A stretch of DNA of 46,014 nt from a virus: positions 1-46,014 of IMG/VR virus record IMGVR_UViG_3300049433_000030. One strand, 5' to 3'. Shown here piece after piece: positions 1-8,160 of the stretch. The translations under genes were made by a program, and so were the position numbers. Each line of letters begins with the position of its first letter. Within the stretch, counting starts at the first letter, position 1. The notes beneath the pieces are model-generated. The model was not told the DNA's origin. It was given only the letters and a program-made list of their open reading frames with translations, and did not search any database.

Positions 1-2
1 GC

Positions 3-623
3 GCGTCATACGAGCGTATCATTGCAGAGAAAGACCTTGACGCGCCAAACGGCGCAAGCATAACGCGTCTAACTCACGGCATTTTGCCTAACGCGATGAA
101 AACCGAAAACGCCATCCTATACGGCGACGAACCCAACGCAATTCCGAGCGATGTGTTATTCTATCTATTCAGCGCAATGGATGATCGACGCGAAATTGTC
201 CTGCAAAACGGCGAAGTTGTTAAAGCCAAAAAAGGATTCGTCATAGTTTGCGCGATGAACGAGGGCGCGGGCTACGCGGGAACAGCGTTATTGAATAGCG
301 CGTTTCGCCAGCGTAGCGTTGTTATCGACATGCATTACTTGCCAGCAAAACGAGAGGCGAAGGTGTTAGTAGGTAGGACGGGTATCGACGCGGCGACAGC
401 CGACAAGCTCACAGATATGGCGCTCCGGTTGCGCAATGGCACAATCAAAACGCCGATTGGCACGCGCGCGCTCTTAGCTTGCGCTTCGCTGATAAAACAC
501 GATGTCGACGCTCTCACGGCGTGCGAGTGCGCGATAACTAATCAAGTGCCTGCAACTAACGCGCTGGAACGTAAAGCAGTCTCGGACATTGTCGCAGCGT
601 ATTTCGGGAAGGGAGTTAAGTAA
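3..623 (+). CDS. MoxR/CobS-like AAA+ ATPase, C-terminal part (cut by window edge)
   Basis: The frame is open back to the left edge, so this is the C-terminal 206 residues of a longer protein. The text around nt 114-150 reads AILYGDEPNAIPSD, a Walker B/sensor region of the MoxR/CbbQ/NorQ/CobS AAA+ branch. It is followed by an AMNEG..YAGTALLNSAFRQR stretch, the sensor 1 and arginine-finger region. Walker A lies off the window. Known relatives act as remodelling ATPases paired with a VWA-domain partner (CobS-CobT, NorQ-NorD), and here the next gene is such a partner starting 2 bases after the stop. Phages often carry CobS/CobT-like pairs; the substrate is unknown. A role in cobalamin synthesis should not be assumed. 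Confidence 0.85.
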   Translation, partial: ASYERIIAEKDLDAPNGASITRLTHGILPNAMKTENAILYGDEPNAIPSDVLFYLFSAMDDRREIVLQNGEVVKAKKGFVIVCAMNEGAGYAGTALLNSAFRQRSVVIDMHYLPAKREAKVLVGRTGIDAATADKLTDMALRLRNGTIKTPIGTRALLACASLIKHDVDALTACECAITNQVPATNALERKAVSDIVAAYFGKGVK

Positions 624-624
624 C

Positions 625-2604
625 ATGAGACGCACTCACTACAACCAATATCGCGCGAATCGCGCGCGCTACAACCGACATCGCGCGTCGATTGACGCGC
701 AAGAAAAAGCACTAACGCCAGTTACGGACGCGCAAGCGTTGAACTACGCGAAAGAAAAGCGCTTCACGTTGAGCGCTAGCTTACTCGCAGACAAGCCGAC
801 GCAAGTCCGCGTCATTAATAACGAAGGCGCGCCACCTGCGGCTTACAATCCGTCAACTAAGAACATCATGCTAAACGAGGCGTGGCCTAAGACGGACAAC
901 GAAGTGACACGTTTGATCTTCAATCGTGCCAACTTATACCATGAAGTCGATCACGCGTTGTTTACCAAAGGCGACGCGAAACGAAGGAAGCTAGCAGAGC
1001 AATCAAAGGATAGAGACACGTTTCTGGCAGTTTCCAATATATTAGAGGACGGTCGAATTGAATGGCTAGGCAAGCAGAAGTTTCCGGGTAGTGGGGATTT
1101 TCTGGACTCTGTTCTAGTCGAAGCAACTAAGCTTTGGAAGGCCGACAATAAAATTGAAGGTCTCATTTGCTATTCGCGCACAACGATGTTTCGCAATCAG
1201 ACGGACGCGGACTACTGGCAACCTTACAAGGCCAAAATCGACAAGGCGATTCGCGCGCTAACAACGAGCGCAATGTTGGACATTGCGTTTGAGCTTAGCG
1301 AAGCAATTTCGCCCGACAAGCCGAAGCAACCGGAGCAACCGCAGCAAGGCGACGCGCAAAACGAGCCGCAAAACGGCGACGAAGGCGAGCAAGGCGAAGG
1401 CGACTCGCAAACGCAGCAAGACAAGTCAGAGTCGCAAAACGAAGAGCAAGGCGAAACGTCGAACGATTCTGACGCTAACGACGAAGGCGACGAATCCGAA
1501 AACGGCGCAAACGGCAAGAGCGACGACAACGACGAAGCCGAAGGCGACGAAGGGCAAGGCGACTCAGAAAGCGACGAAGACAGCGGCTCTGAAGGCGAAG
1601 GCGAACAAAGCGAATCCGAAGACGAAGCAAGCGACGAACAAAGCGAGTCAACGAGCGCAAGCAATAGCAAACGAGGCGACGAAAAACCAAGCGACATCGA
1701 CGGCGAAGTTTGGGAAAAAATTAAGCAAATCGCAGCGCAAGCAATGAGCAACGTTAAAGACGTAGCCAAAGCCGATTTGCAAGCCATACTAGACGAGGCG
1801 GAAACTTACGAACCGGAGCAAGGTTACGCGAGCGGCGAAGAGTCGGGAAGCGCTGACGAACTAGCGTCGATCTTCGCATCGCTCGCCGTCGAAAGCGCGC
1901 GCACGCGTTACCAGTCGTCGCGCGCTGGCTTACTTAACAGCGCATCGCTCGCGAGCGCGCTAACCGATAGGCGATGCTTTCACAAGCGTGAAGACACGCC
2001 AAGCGTGCCTAACGTTGTCCTGCTACTAGACACGTCTAGTTCAATGGACAATAGCGCTAGCGCGCTAACAAGCGCGGCGCGCGTGTTAAACGGCGCGCTG
2101 CGCAAGGCGAAAGTAAACGTCAAGGTGATAACGTTCGGCGGCTCTGGCCATGACGTCGCGCGCTGTCTGAAAGAGTTTAAGACGTTACCCGTAGACGCGC
2201 CATTGCTCACGGACGGCGGGACGCCTACGGGCGAAGCCATGCGCGCTGCAAACGACTGGCTAGAAACGCAAGCGTCGACGCGCGGGTTAGTGATCGTCGC
2301 GACAGACGGACAGCCGAATAACGCGTCGATGGTAGCAGACGAAGTGCAGCGTGCGGAGCAAGCGAACGGCTACGTTGTCGGCGTGCTAATCGGCATCGAC
2401 GCGGCGCAAATCCAAGCGCAAGACGAGGCTGTTAAAGCGCACGAGACAGCAATGGCGAAAGCTGGCTTACTAATGCCCTCGCGACGCGCGTCTAACTCGG
2501 ACACGCTGTGTAAGCAGTTTCACGAGTTTGCGTTTTGCCCTAACATCGCAGAGTTGGCGAACATCATTCAACCAATGCTCGCGAGTTATCTCGCGGGTTC
2601 TTAA
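625..2604 (+). CDS. VWA-domain, CobT-like partner of the MoxR ATPase with an HExxH motif
   Basis: 659 residues from ATG 625, preceded by GGGAG at 611-615. An upstream in-frame TTG at 589 is less likely. The N-terminal domain has HEVDH at residues 106-110 and NILEDGRIE at about 138-146, the pattern seen in CobT-like proteins. Residues of roughly 230-365 (nt 1313-1715) form a very acidic Glu/Asp/Gln/Ser linker. The C-terminal VWA domain carries a MIDAS: DTSSS from residue 469, a GGTPTGEAM loop and VATDGQPN. With the ATPase upstream it probably forms a two-part ATP-driven remodelling machine. The HExxH could bind zinc, but catalysis is unproven. The last 11 codons are duplicated downstream of the next gene. 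Confidence 0.85.
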   Translation: MRRTHYNQYRANRARYNRHRASIDAQEKALTPVTDAQALNYAKEKRFTLSASLLADKPTQVRVINNEGAPPAAYNPSTKNIMLNEAWPKTDNEVTRLIFNRANLYHEVDHALFTKGDAKRRKLAEQSKDRDTFLAVSNILEDGRIEWLGKQKFPGSGDFLDSVLVEATKLWKADNKIEGLICYSRTTMFRNQTDADYWQPYKAKIDKAIRALTTSAMLDIAFELSEAISPDKPKQPEQPQQGDAQNEPQNGDEGEQGEGDSQTQQDKSESQNEEQGETSNDSDANDEGDESENGANGKSDDNDEAEGDEGQGDSESDEDSGSEGEGEQSESEDEASDEQSESTSASNSKRGDEKPSDIDGEVWEKIKQIAAQAMSNVKDVAKADLQAILDEAETYEPEQGYASGEESGSADELASIFASLAVESARTRYQSSRAGLLNSASLASALTDRRCFHKREDTPSVPNVVLLLDTSSSMDNSASALTSAARVLNGALRKAKVNVKVITFGGSGHDVARCLKEFKTLPVDAPLLTDGGTPTGEAMRAANDWLETQASTRGLVIVATDGQPNNASMVADEVQRAEQANGYVVGVLIGIDAAQIQAQDEAVKAHETAMAKAGLLMPSRRASNSDTLCKQFHEFAFCPNIAELANIIQPMLASYLAGS

Positions 2605-2608
2605 AAAC

Positions 2609-2713
2609 ATGAAAATAGATTACTCTTGGAAGACTAATGGCAGCGACATAATAGCGTTACTGTTATCAGCGCTGGCAATAGCGTTGCTTTTTACATTCAT
2701 CTATTTAGCTTAA
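2609..2713 (+). CDS. 34-residue single-pass membrane protein
   Basis: ATG 2609 begins 4 bases after the stop of the VWA gene. The product starts MKIDYSWKTNGSD and continues with one hydrophobic helix (residues ~13-33, IIALLLSALAIALLFTFIYL) that runs to the C-terminus. The gene is much AT-richer than its neighbours and sits between two copies of the 3' end of the VWA gene, so it looks like an inserted module. No clear ribosome-binding site; translational coupling to the VWA gene is possible. Function unknown. Confidence 0.55.
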   Translation: MKIDYSWKTNGSDIIALLLSALAIALLFTFIYLA

Positions 2714-2715
2714 TG

Positions 2716-2751
2716 CAACCAATGCTCGCGAGTTACTTAGCGGGTTCGTAA
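2716..2751 (+). repeat. second copy of the VWA gene 3' end (11 codons plus stop)
   Basis: Bases 2716-2751 repeat 2569-2604: both encode QPMLASYLAGS followed by TAA. The copies differ at 4 of 36 bases, all synonymous (Tyr TAT/TAC, Leu CTC/TTA, Ser TCT/TCG). The second copy is preceded by an ATG at 2713 that overlaps the stop of the 34-residue gene (TAATG), so a 12-residue peptide could be made. It is read here as a scar of module insertion or of recombination between related phages. Confidence 0.8.
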
Positions 2752-2951
2752 GCGAGCGCCCAGCGCTTTCAGCGCGCGCGTTGCTAGGTGCGTCTCTGGC
2801 CTAGTGGCGCGCGCGTCTCGTTTCTACGCGACGCGACGCGGCGACATCGCCGCGCGCGATGCGTCGAGTTGCGCTCCTCTACGCCTCGCAAACGTGCGCT
2901 TTAGTTGCGCATTGTAGCACATCGCGTTTTCTTGTGCGAAGTTGCGCCACG

Positions 2952-3455
2952 ATGAAAAGCAAATTTCAAAATACGATGATCGGCTTGCCCGACGATAAGC
3001 AAGACAGGAAAGCGACACCAATTTGCACTGGCGTTTTAGACTACTTCCCAGCAGCGCTCGCCGAAGTAGCGCGCGTCTCGCTAGCTGGCAACGAGCAACA
3101 TAATCCTGGTCAGCCTCTTCACTGGGCGAAAGAGAAAAGCCAAGACGAAGCGGACGCGCTAACGCGCCACTTGTTAGCACGCGGGACGCTAGACAACGAC
3201 GGCGTTCGTCACAGCGCTAAGCTCGCATGGCGCGCGCTAGCGTTGCTACAGCGCGAGCTAGAGGCGGAAGCGGGCTTTACGCGCGACGCGACGCAAGACT
3301 ACGCTACGAGGCCGGGCAAGGTTGCGCGCGGGGCGCTCTCCCCTAGGACGCAAGACGCTTACGAAGCGGGACGCAAATACGCTAACGAGCCTACGCAAAA
3401 AAATTGGGACGCGTATCAAAATGCGTTATTGGCCGCTGTGAGTAAAAAAACATGA
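2952..3455 (+). CDS. dATP/dGTP diphosphohydrolase-type protein (DUF5664/MazZ N-terminal-domain family)
   Basis: 167 residues from ATG 2952. An in-frame ATG at 2859 would add an unconvincing arginine/serine-rich leader. Residues ~20-105 carry the family pattern: GVLDYFPAALAEVARVSLAG, then H-W, then a RHLLARGTLDNDG segment and H-x-x-K-x-A-W-R-A-L. This all-alpha NTP-pyrophosphatase-like domain occurs in MazZ, which hydrolyses dGTP/dATP to monophosphates in phages with diaminopurine DNA, but it is also widespread in phages without modified DNA. No PurZ is visible in the window. ATGA overlap links it to the next gene. The C-terminal ~60 residues match nothing I recognise. Confidence 0.7.
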   Translation: MKSKFQNTMIGLPDDKQDRKATPICTGVLDYFPAALAEVARVSLAGNEQHNPGQPLHWAKEKSQDEADALTRHLLARGTLDNDGVRHSAKLAWRALALLQRELEAEAGFTRDATQDYATRPGKVARGALSPRTQDAYEAGRKYANEPTQKNWDAYQNALLAAVSKKT

Positions 3456-3817
3456 ACGACGGACAATCCAAGACAGGCAGCCTAGTCGAGTCGCTAGCGA
3501 ACATCGCAATCGGCGTAGTGCTAGCGTTCGTTAGCCAGCTCGTTATTTTCGGCGGCTACGGCGTCCACGTATCGCTTGCGCAGAACGCCGAAATGACGGT
3601 GTGGTTTACGGCGATTAGCTTAGCGCGCTCGTTCGTGCTGCGGCGCGTGTTTAACAAGATAACAACGCGCCATCCACAGCGCGATCAATTTCTCGAATAC
3701 GCAAGATACAGGCTAGGCGCTAAGTCAAATCTCGAAGCGTTCGAGCGCCTAAACGCGCTGCTACCGAAGCGCTGCGAGCGCTGGAACAACGTCGCGCCAG
3801 ACGGGCGGTGTCGATGA
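3452..3817 (+). CDS. DUF7220-type phage membrane protein
   Basis: 121 residues. The start ATG overlaps the previous stop (ATGA). The N-terminus SKTGSLVESLANIAIGVVLAFVSQLVIF and the following VHVSLAQNAEMTVWFTAISLARSFVLRRVFN closely follow a small family found in many phages (I recall DUF7220), with two transmembrane segments at about residues 15-37 and 48-66 and a basic turn. The C-terminal ~50 residues are soluble and not part of the usual short form. Function unknown; it is typically found among early genes. Confidence 0.7.
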   Translation: MNDGQSKTGSLVESLANIAIGVVLAFVSQLVIFGGYGVHVSLAQNAEMTVWFTAISLARSFVLRRVFNKITTRHPQRDQFLEYARYRLGAKSNLEAFERLNALLPKRCERWNNVAPDGRCR

Positions 3818-4203
3818 ATATCTTGAAGTCATTAAAGGGCTGGCTAGTCGACGTGTTTGGTTTTATTCCGCGCAAAGACTACGATTTCGTTCAACGACGT
3901 AGGTGGCAAGCAGAAGACTACAATCGCGTGTTAATTGAGACGCAATCTGCGCTATACGATAGCATCTACTCAAGAAAGTTTAAGTCATTCGAGATGCTAG
4001 CTGATGTTCCTCTCGAAACAATCCAGACGAATGACGTGTTAGTGAATGACGTAAGACTTACTTGGAGCGTCCGGATTCCTCAAATGCGATTCGTGACGTG
4101 TTACGACATCAACAAAGAGATAGAAGATGTAAAGCGATACGTAATCACACGATTGTCCGCCGCTTTCGCGGAGCACATCAGTAAACAAATTTTCAAACAA
4201 TGA
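3814..4203 (+). CDS. hypothetical protein
   Basis: 129 residues from ATG 3814, which overlaps the previous stop (ATGA). A GTG two codons upstream (3808) is an alternative. The N-terminal 25 residues (MNILKSLKGWLVDVFGFIPRK) look like an amphipathic or membrane-touching segment. The remainder is mixed alpha/beta with no motif I recognise. It lies between a membrane protein and the primase with 4-base overlaps on both sides, so it is co-translated with the replication genes. Confidence 0.6.
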   Translation: MNILKSLKGWLVDVFGFIPRKDYDFVQRRRWQAEDYNRVLIETQSALYDSIYSRKFKSFEMLADVPLETIQTNDVLVNDVRLTWSVRIPQMRFVTCYDINKEIEDVKRYVITRLSAAFAEHISKQIFKQ

Positions 4204-6665
4204 CCGCGCAAGAGCTAGCGCAACGCCTCGACGCTAAGCGCAACGGCGAAGGCTGGAAAGCGAAGTGCCCGGCGCACGAAGATCGGACGCCTAGCTTGTC
4301 GATCAAGGAAGGCGACGACGGGCGCGTGCTAGTGCGTTGCTTCGCCGGGTGCGCGCTAGAGGATATAACACGAGCAATGAATATAGAAGTGAAAGATTTA
4401 TTTACAACCCCAAGACAATTCAATAGGGAAGTAGCAGTATCGAAAGATTTGAGCGGCGGCGTGGAAAGCAGACACACTGAGTCGGGTGTAAGCGCACCGG
4501 CCCATTGTAATACTGGCCCGAAAGACGGTGCGCGCAGCGGGAGTAGCGCCCCGCCCGCTCAAATTTCGCCGCTATCGGCGAAGCAAATCGAAGCCGTCGC
4601 TAAGTGGCGCGGTTACTCGCAAGAGCTAGTCGAGTGGCTAAACAAGTTTGGATTGATAGGGCACTTCGAGGGCAACATCGCGTTCCCCGTGCAGAACGGC
4701 GTTCACTTTCGCAAGAAAGACGGTAGCGGCTGGCGCTACACGCAAGGGGCTAAGCCCGACCTGTTCGTTCTCGGAGGCATCGAGGAAGGCGCGCTCGTGC
4801 ATTGCTTCGAGTCGCAATGGGACGCGCTAGCTTACGCCGACGCTAGCGGCGAGCGCACGAACATCGTCGCGACGCGCGGCGCTAGTAATATAAGGCTGCT
4901 AGACAGGTTCCTTAACTTTAGCGGAACGCTTTACCTGTGGCCGCAGAACGATGCGCCGGGGCAGAAATGGGCGCGTGATATAGCTCACGACATTAACTGT
5001 CAGATGAAGCTAGCCAAGATTCCGTCGCCGCACAAGGACTTGAACGAGTGGCGCAAGAACGGCGCTACCGACGGCGACGTATTTAATGCGTTCGTCGACG
5101 CTAAAGATTTCAGTAGCGGACAAGTTGCAACCGGCGAGCACGCGCAAGCCTCTACCGCCGTCGAGACGACCGCTACTGAAAACAATTCTGCCAGCGCTCA
5201 ACCAGGAGAAGACTATAAACTAGCGCCTTCGAGTCCTGCGGGCAAGCCGGTAGCTGACGTAAAGGCAGCTACTAGCACGCAAACACGCGCACCTAATGAG
5301 CAAGCTGAACGGCTGGACAGTGGATGCCAAGCAGAGGCAAGCGAAGCTGTCCGGCCCGAATTTCACGAATCTGTCCCACTAGCAGCAGAGCCGCCCGCGC
5401 CGACACCCGGAGACGCGATACCGTATAGCGGCGCGGAAGTTGCAACCGGCACAGTGGGAGAGAGGGCGTCGGTAGACGGAGGCCCAAAAGTGGCGAAACA
5501 TCCGGAAGTCCTGACACAAAGGAGCGTTGAGCCTGCCCTCTCTAAAACTCTCGACGACACCGTCGCGTTTCTCAAGCGCTACGTCGTCTTCACGCTAGAC
5601 GAGCAAGCCGACGTGCTAGCGCTTTGGGTCGCGCATAGCTGGACGTTCGCGTCGTTCCGCTTCACGCCCTACCTGAACGTCTGCTCGCCGGAGAAACGTT
5701 GCGGCAAGACGAGGCTGCTAGAGTGCATACAGCTACTCGTGCCTAAGCCGCGCGCAATGGTGCGCCCTACTGAGGCGGTGCTCTTTCGCACTATCGAGAA
5801 AGACAAGCCGACGCTTCTACTCGACGAAGTCGACACGATCTACTCTAGCGACGCCGACGACCGTAGCGAAGGACTACGCGCGGTGCTCAACGCCGGATTC
5901 CAGGCGGGGCCGTTCTCAACGATTCCGCGTTGTGTAGGTCACGACCTAACGCCGAAAGATTTCAACGTTTTTTGCCCTAAAGTAATAGCGGGAATTGGTA
6001 AGAATCTGCCGGACACGGTGCGAGACCGCAGTATCGAGATTCGCCTGATTCGTCAACTCGGAGATGAAAAAGCATCGAAGTTCCGCGCTGCAGACGCGGA
6101 AAAAGAAGTCGAGCTAATCCGCGCCGAGCTAGACGCCTGGTCGCGATCTAGCGGAAGTTCGCTAGCTGCGGCTAGGCCGTCGATGCCGCAACAGCTCCAA
6201 GACCGCCAGCAGGACATGATGGAGCCGCTAGTCGCAATCGCCGACGACGCGGGCGGCGAGTGGCCTCAGCGTGCGCGCGACGCGCTAGTCGGACTCGGCG
6301 CTACGCACGAAGATCAGTCGACGGGCGTGCAGCTCCTCGCGGATTGCAGGACTATCTTTGCGGCGATAGGAAGAGACAAGCTAACGAGCGGAGAGCTAAT
6401 TGCACGCCTAGTTGACATAGAATCGGATAACTCGCCTTGGCCTACATGGTGGGAAGGCGATCTAAAGAATAACAAAATTCACTCGCCCGCTCGGAAGCTA
6501 GCGAAATTGCTAGCTCCGTTCGACATCAAGCCTGCAACGGTAAGGATGGGGGCCGGAAAAGATGAGGATGTAGCTAAAGGTTATTATCGAAACCACTTTC
6601 TGGATGCGTGGAAGCGCTACCTAGAACCAGTAAAAGGAATGACAACAATGGAATTAGGATTATGA
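4200..6665 (+). CDS. phage primase-helicase: zinc-binding and TOPRIM-like N-terminus plus DUF3631-type ATPase
   Basis: 821 residues, ATGA overlaps at both ends. The N-terminal zinc-binding primase module has C23, H26 (CPAHEDRTPS) and C47/C51 (RCFAGC). A TOPRIM-like segment follows at about 195-260 (HCFESQWDALAYA ... TLYLWPQNDAPGQ). Residues ~300-440 form a disordered Ala/Pro/Glu-rich linker. From ~440 comes a DUF3631-type ATPase with SPEKRCGKTRLLE (Walker A, ~495), LLLDEVD (Walker B, ~538) and an arginine-containing RDRSIEIRL. It should prime and unwind DNA at the phage replication fork. The linker is bounded by a 14-bp direct repeat (5122-5135 and 5437-5450) exactly 105 codons apart. No separate helicase or DNA polymerase gene is seen in the window. 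Confidence 0.88.
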   Translation: MTAQELAQRLDAKRNGEGWKAKCPAHEDRTPSLSIKEGDDGRVLVRCFAGCALEDITRAMNIEVKDLFTTPRQFNREVAVSKDLSGGVESRHTESGVSAPAHCNTGPKDGARSGSSAPPAQISPLSAKQIEAVAKWRGYSQELVEWLNKFGLIGHFEGNIAFPVQNGVHFRKKDGSGWRYTQGAKPDLFVLGGIEEGALVHCFESQWDALAYADASGERTNIVATRGASNIRLLDRFLNFSGTLYLWPQNDAPGQKWARDIAHDINCQMKLAKIPSPHKDLNEWRKNGATDGDVFNAFVDAKDFSSGQVATGEHAQASTAVETTATENNSASAQPGEDYKLAPSSPAGKPVADVKAATSTQTRAPNEQAERLDSGCQAEASEAVRPEFHESVPLAAEPPAPTPGDAIPYSGAEVATGTVGERASVDGGPKVAKHPEVLTQRSVEPALSKTLDDTVAFLKRYVVFTLDEQADVLALWVAHSWTFASFRFTPYLNVCSPEKRCGKTRLLECIQLLVPKPRAMVRPTEAVLFRTIEKDKPTLLLDEVDTIYSSDADDRSEGLRAVLNAGFQAGPFSTIPRCVGHDLTPKDFNVFCPKVIAGIGKNLPDTVRDRSIEIRLIRQLGDEKASKFRAADAEKEVELIRAELDAWSRSSGSSLAAARPSMPQQLQDRQQDMMEPLVAIADDAGGEWPQRARDALVGLGATHEDQSTGVQLLADCRTIFAAIGRDKLTSGELIARLVDIESDNSPWPTWWEGDLKNNKIHSPARKLAKLLAPFDIKPATVRMGAGKDEDVAKGYYRNHFLDAWKRYLEPVKGMTTMELGL

Positions 6666-6907
6666 GCAACACGAATCTCACACCGCCCGAAACATGGGAG
6701 CCGGGCGCGACAACTAAGTTCACCGTAGCGCCGCTAACGAAGTCACAAGTAACGGACGTTATGCTTCGACAAGCCGTCGCTTACAAGGCGCGACGCGCTA
6801 GCACGCCGCGCGACGAAGTCGACGGGCTCGTCGAGGCGCACGTTATGTATCAGCTACTAGCTGATATGGCGTCACAGCACGCAGAGCTAGTCGAAAGGAT
6901 CAAGTGA
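6662..6907 (+). CDS. hypothetical small protein
   Basis: 81 residues from ATG 6662, overlapping the primase stop (ATGA). An in-frame start at 6608 would overlap the primase gene heavily. The N-terminal third is Pro/Thr-rich and probably unstructured (LTPPETWEPG), followed by a helical part with many Ala, Arg and Glu (AYKARRAS ... MYQLLADMASQHAELVERIK). I recognise no family. Its position between primase and phosphoesterase suggests an accessory replication role. Confidence 0.65.
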   Translation: MSNTNLTPPETWEPGATTKFTVAPLTKSQVTDVMLRQAVAYKARRASTPRDEVDGLVEAHVMYQLLADMASQHAELVERIK

Positions 6908-7596
6908 AAGTATTAGTTATCGGGGATACTCATTTTCCGGCAGTCCATCCCGGCTACTTATCTTTTTGCGAGGACTTAGCGGAAAAATTCGGCTGTAATA
7001 AGTTTATCCATATCGGGGATTTAGTCGACTGGCACACTATATCGCGCTTCGATCCGCAGCCAGAGGCAGACGGAACGCTAACAGAATATAAGGCGGCACA
7101 GAAATGCGTAGCTAAGTGGAAAAAGTCATTCCCTAATTTAGTCGTCACCGAAGGTAATCACGATGCCAGATGCTACCGACAGGCAGCTAGCGTTAATATA
7201 CCGGCCAGATTCCTTAAAGGATACAACGAGCTATGGGAGACTTCCTGGGACTGGACTCCTAGCTATCAGCTAGACGGCGTCTATTACTTCCACGGCACTG
7301 GCGTTAGCGGCATGTATCCCGCTATGAACACGATGCAGAAAATGCTGATGAGCACCGTTATGGGACATATCCACAGCGCTGCCGGAATAAACTGGCGGGC
7401 GAATCCGCAAACGCGCATGTTCGGCATGAGTGTCGGCTGCGGCGTCGACGACCGCCACGTCGCTTTCAAATACGGCGAGCACTTGAAAGTTCGCAGCGTG
7501 CTAGCGGCGGGCGTCGTGCTAGACGGAACGCCGCAACACGTAATCATGCCGTGCGGCGACGGGGAAAAATACAACAGAGCTAGGTTTAAGAAATGA
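6904..7596 (+). CDS. calcineurin-like metallophosphoesterase
   Basis: 230 residues. The start is GTG 6904, overlapping the previous stop (GTGA). All metal-site motifs are present: GDTH (D8, H10), GDLVDWH (D39), GNHD (84-87), H130 and GHIH (154-157). The family hydrolyses phosphomono- or diesters with two metal ions; in phages it can act on nucleotides, cyclic nucleotides, RNA 2',3'-cyclic ends or DNA. The substrate cannot be told from sequence. It forms part of the early operon with the primase. ATGA overlap to the next gene. Confidence 0.88.
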   Translation: MKVLVIGDTHFPAVHPGYLSFCEDLAEKFGCNKFIHIGDLVDWHTISRFDPQPEADGTLTEYKAAQKCVAKWKKSFPNLVVTEGNHDARCYRQAASVNIPARFLKGYNELWETSWDWTPSYQLDGVYYFHGTGVSGMYPAMNTMQKMLMSTVMGHIHSAAGINWRANPQTRMFGMSVGCGVDDRHVAFKYGEHLKVRSVLAAGVVLDGTPQHVIMPCGDGEKYNRARFKK

Positions 7597-7910
7597 AAGA
7601 ACGAATAACTCGAACCTATGTGCCACTTTACGACATATCATTACGGCTCATAGTGACTACTAGCGTAGATGAGTCGGCGGAGATTCGCGGATTCACTCGC
7701 GGAGATTATGAAGCCGTAACTATACGATACAAAGGCAAGCTGTATATCGTAGTAACAAAGAACGCGACTCCTGGCACGATAGCCCACGAAGCTATCCACG
7801 CTGCGGCTGAAATTCTGCACAAGGTAGGAGTCAAGTTCGGATTCTCTAACCAAGAGCCTCTAAGTTACTTATCTGGCTGGATAACCGACTGGGTCGTCAA
7901 GAAGATTTAG
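7593..7910 (+). CDS. small zincin-like putative metallopeptidase
   Basis: 105 residues from ATG 7593 (ATGA overlap). HEAIHAAAE at residues 65-73 matches the HExxH zinc motif and is preceded by a strand-turn (YIVVTKNATPGTIA) as in minimal zincins. A glutamate further on (QEPLSYLSGW, about residue 88) could be the third zinc ligand. Many phages encode such short HExxH proteins, mostly uncharacterised; ImmA/IrrE-type repressor proteases share the motif. Its 3' end overlaps the opposite-strand regulator gene by 14 bases, so a repressor-cleaving role is conceivable but unproven. Confidence 0.65.
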   Translation: MKERITRTYVPLYDISLRLIVTTSVDESAEIRGFTRGDYEAVTIRYKGKLYIVVTKNATPGTIAHEAIHAAAEILHKVGVKFGFSNQEPLSYLSGWITDWVVKKI

Positions 7911-8103
7911 CGCCCTTCGCCTTAGGTGGCATCGACATCTTCTGGCGCACCTCAATGAACTCGCATAACCCACAGATCGCGGCGACCACGATAGCCGACT
8001 CCGTAGCGCCGATAGTCGTGGCGGCGGCGGTTAGGCGCTCTTTTAGCCCGGCCATGCAAACCGGGACACGGACGCTGATTCTTTCTTCGGTTTGTTTAGT
8101 CAT
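7897..8103 (-). CDS. ribbon-helix-helix-like DNA-binding regulator
   Basis: 68 residues from ATG at 8103. The segment EERISVRVPVCMAGLKERLTA looks like the beta-strand and first helix of a CopG/Arc-type fold, followed by ATTIGATESAIVVAAICGLCEFI (second helix). It is transcribed away from a 19-bp palindrome at 8170-8188, a natural operator for a dimeric RHH protein. It is convergent with the zincin gene. Likely a transcription repressor of the phage control region; cognate DNA is inferred from position only. Confidence 0.6.
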   Translation of the reverse strand: MTKQTEERISVRVPVCMAGLKERLTAAATTIGATESAIVVAAICGLCEFIEVRQKMSMPPKAKGAKSS

Positions 8104-8160
8104 TCAATAATACTACGGAAATCAGTAGCATGAAGTCCATAGAAAATAACTAAATTTTAC

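Noticed and set aside
1224-1787. long open frames antisense or shifted within the acidic linker of the VWA gene
   Set aside because: They arise from the repetitive GAA/GAC/AGC codons of the real gene and translate to Ser/Pro- or Lys/Arg/Thr-rich strings.
2833-2860. terminator hairpin (GCGGCGA/TCGCCGC)
   Set aside because: The loop is only two bases and no T-run follows; composition alone explains it.
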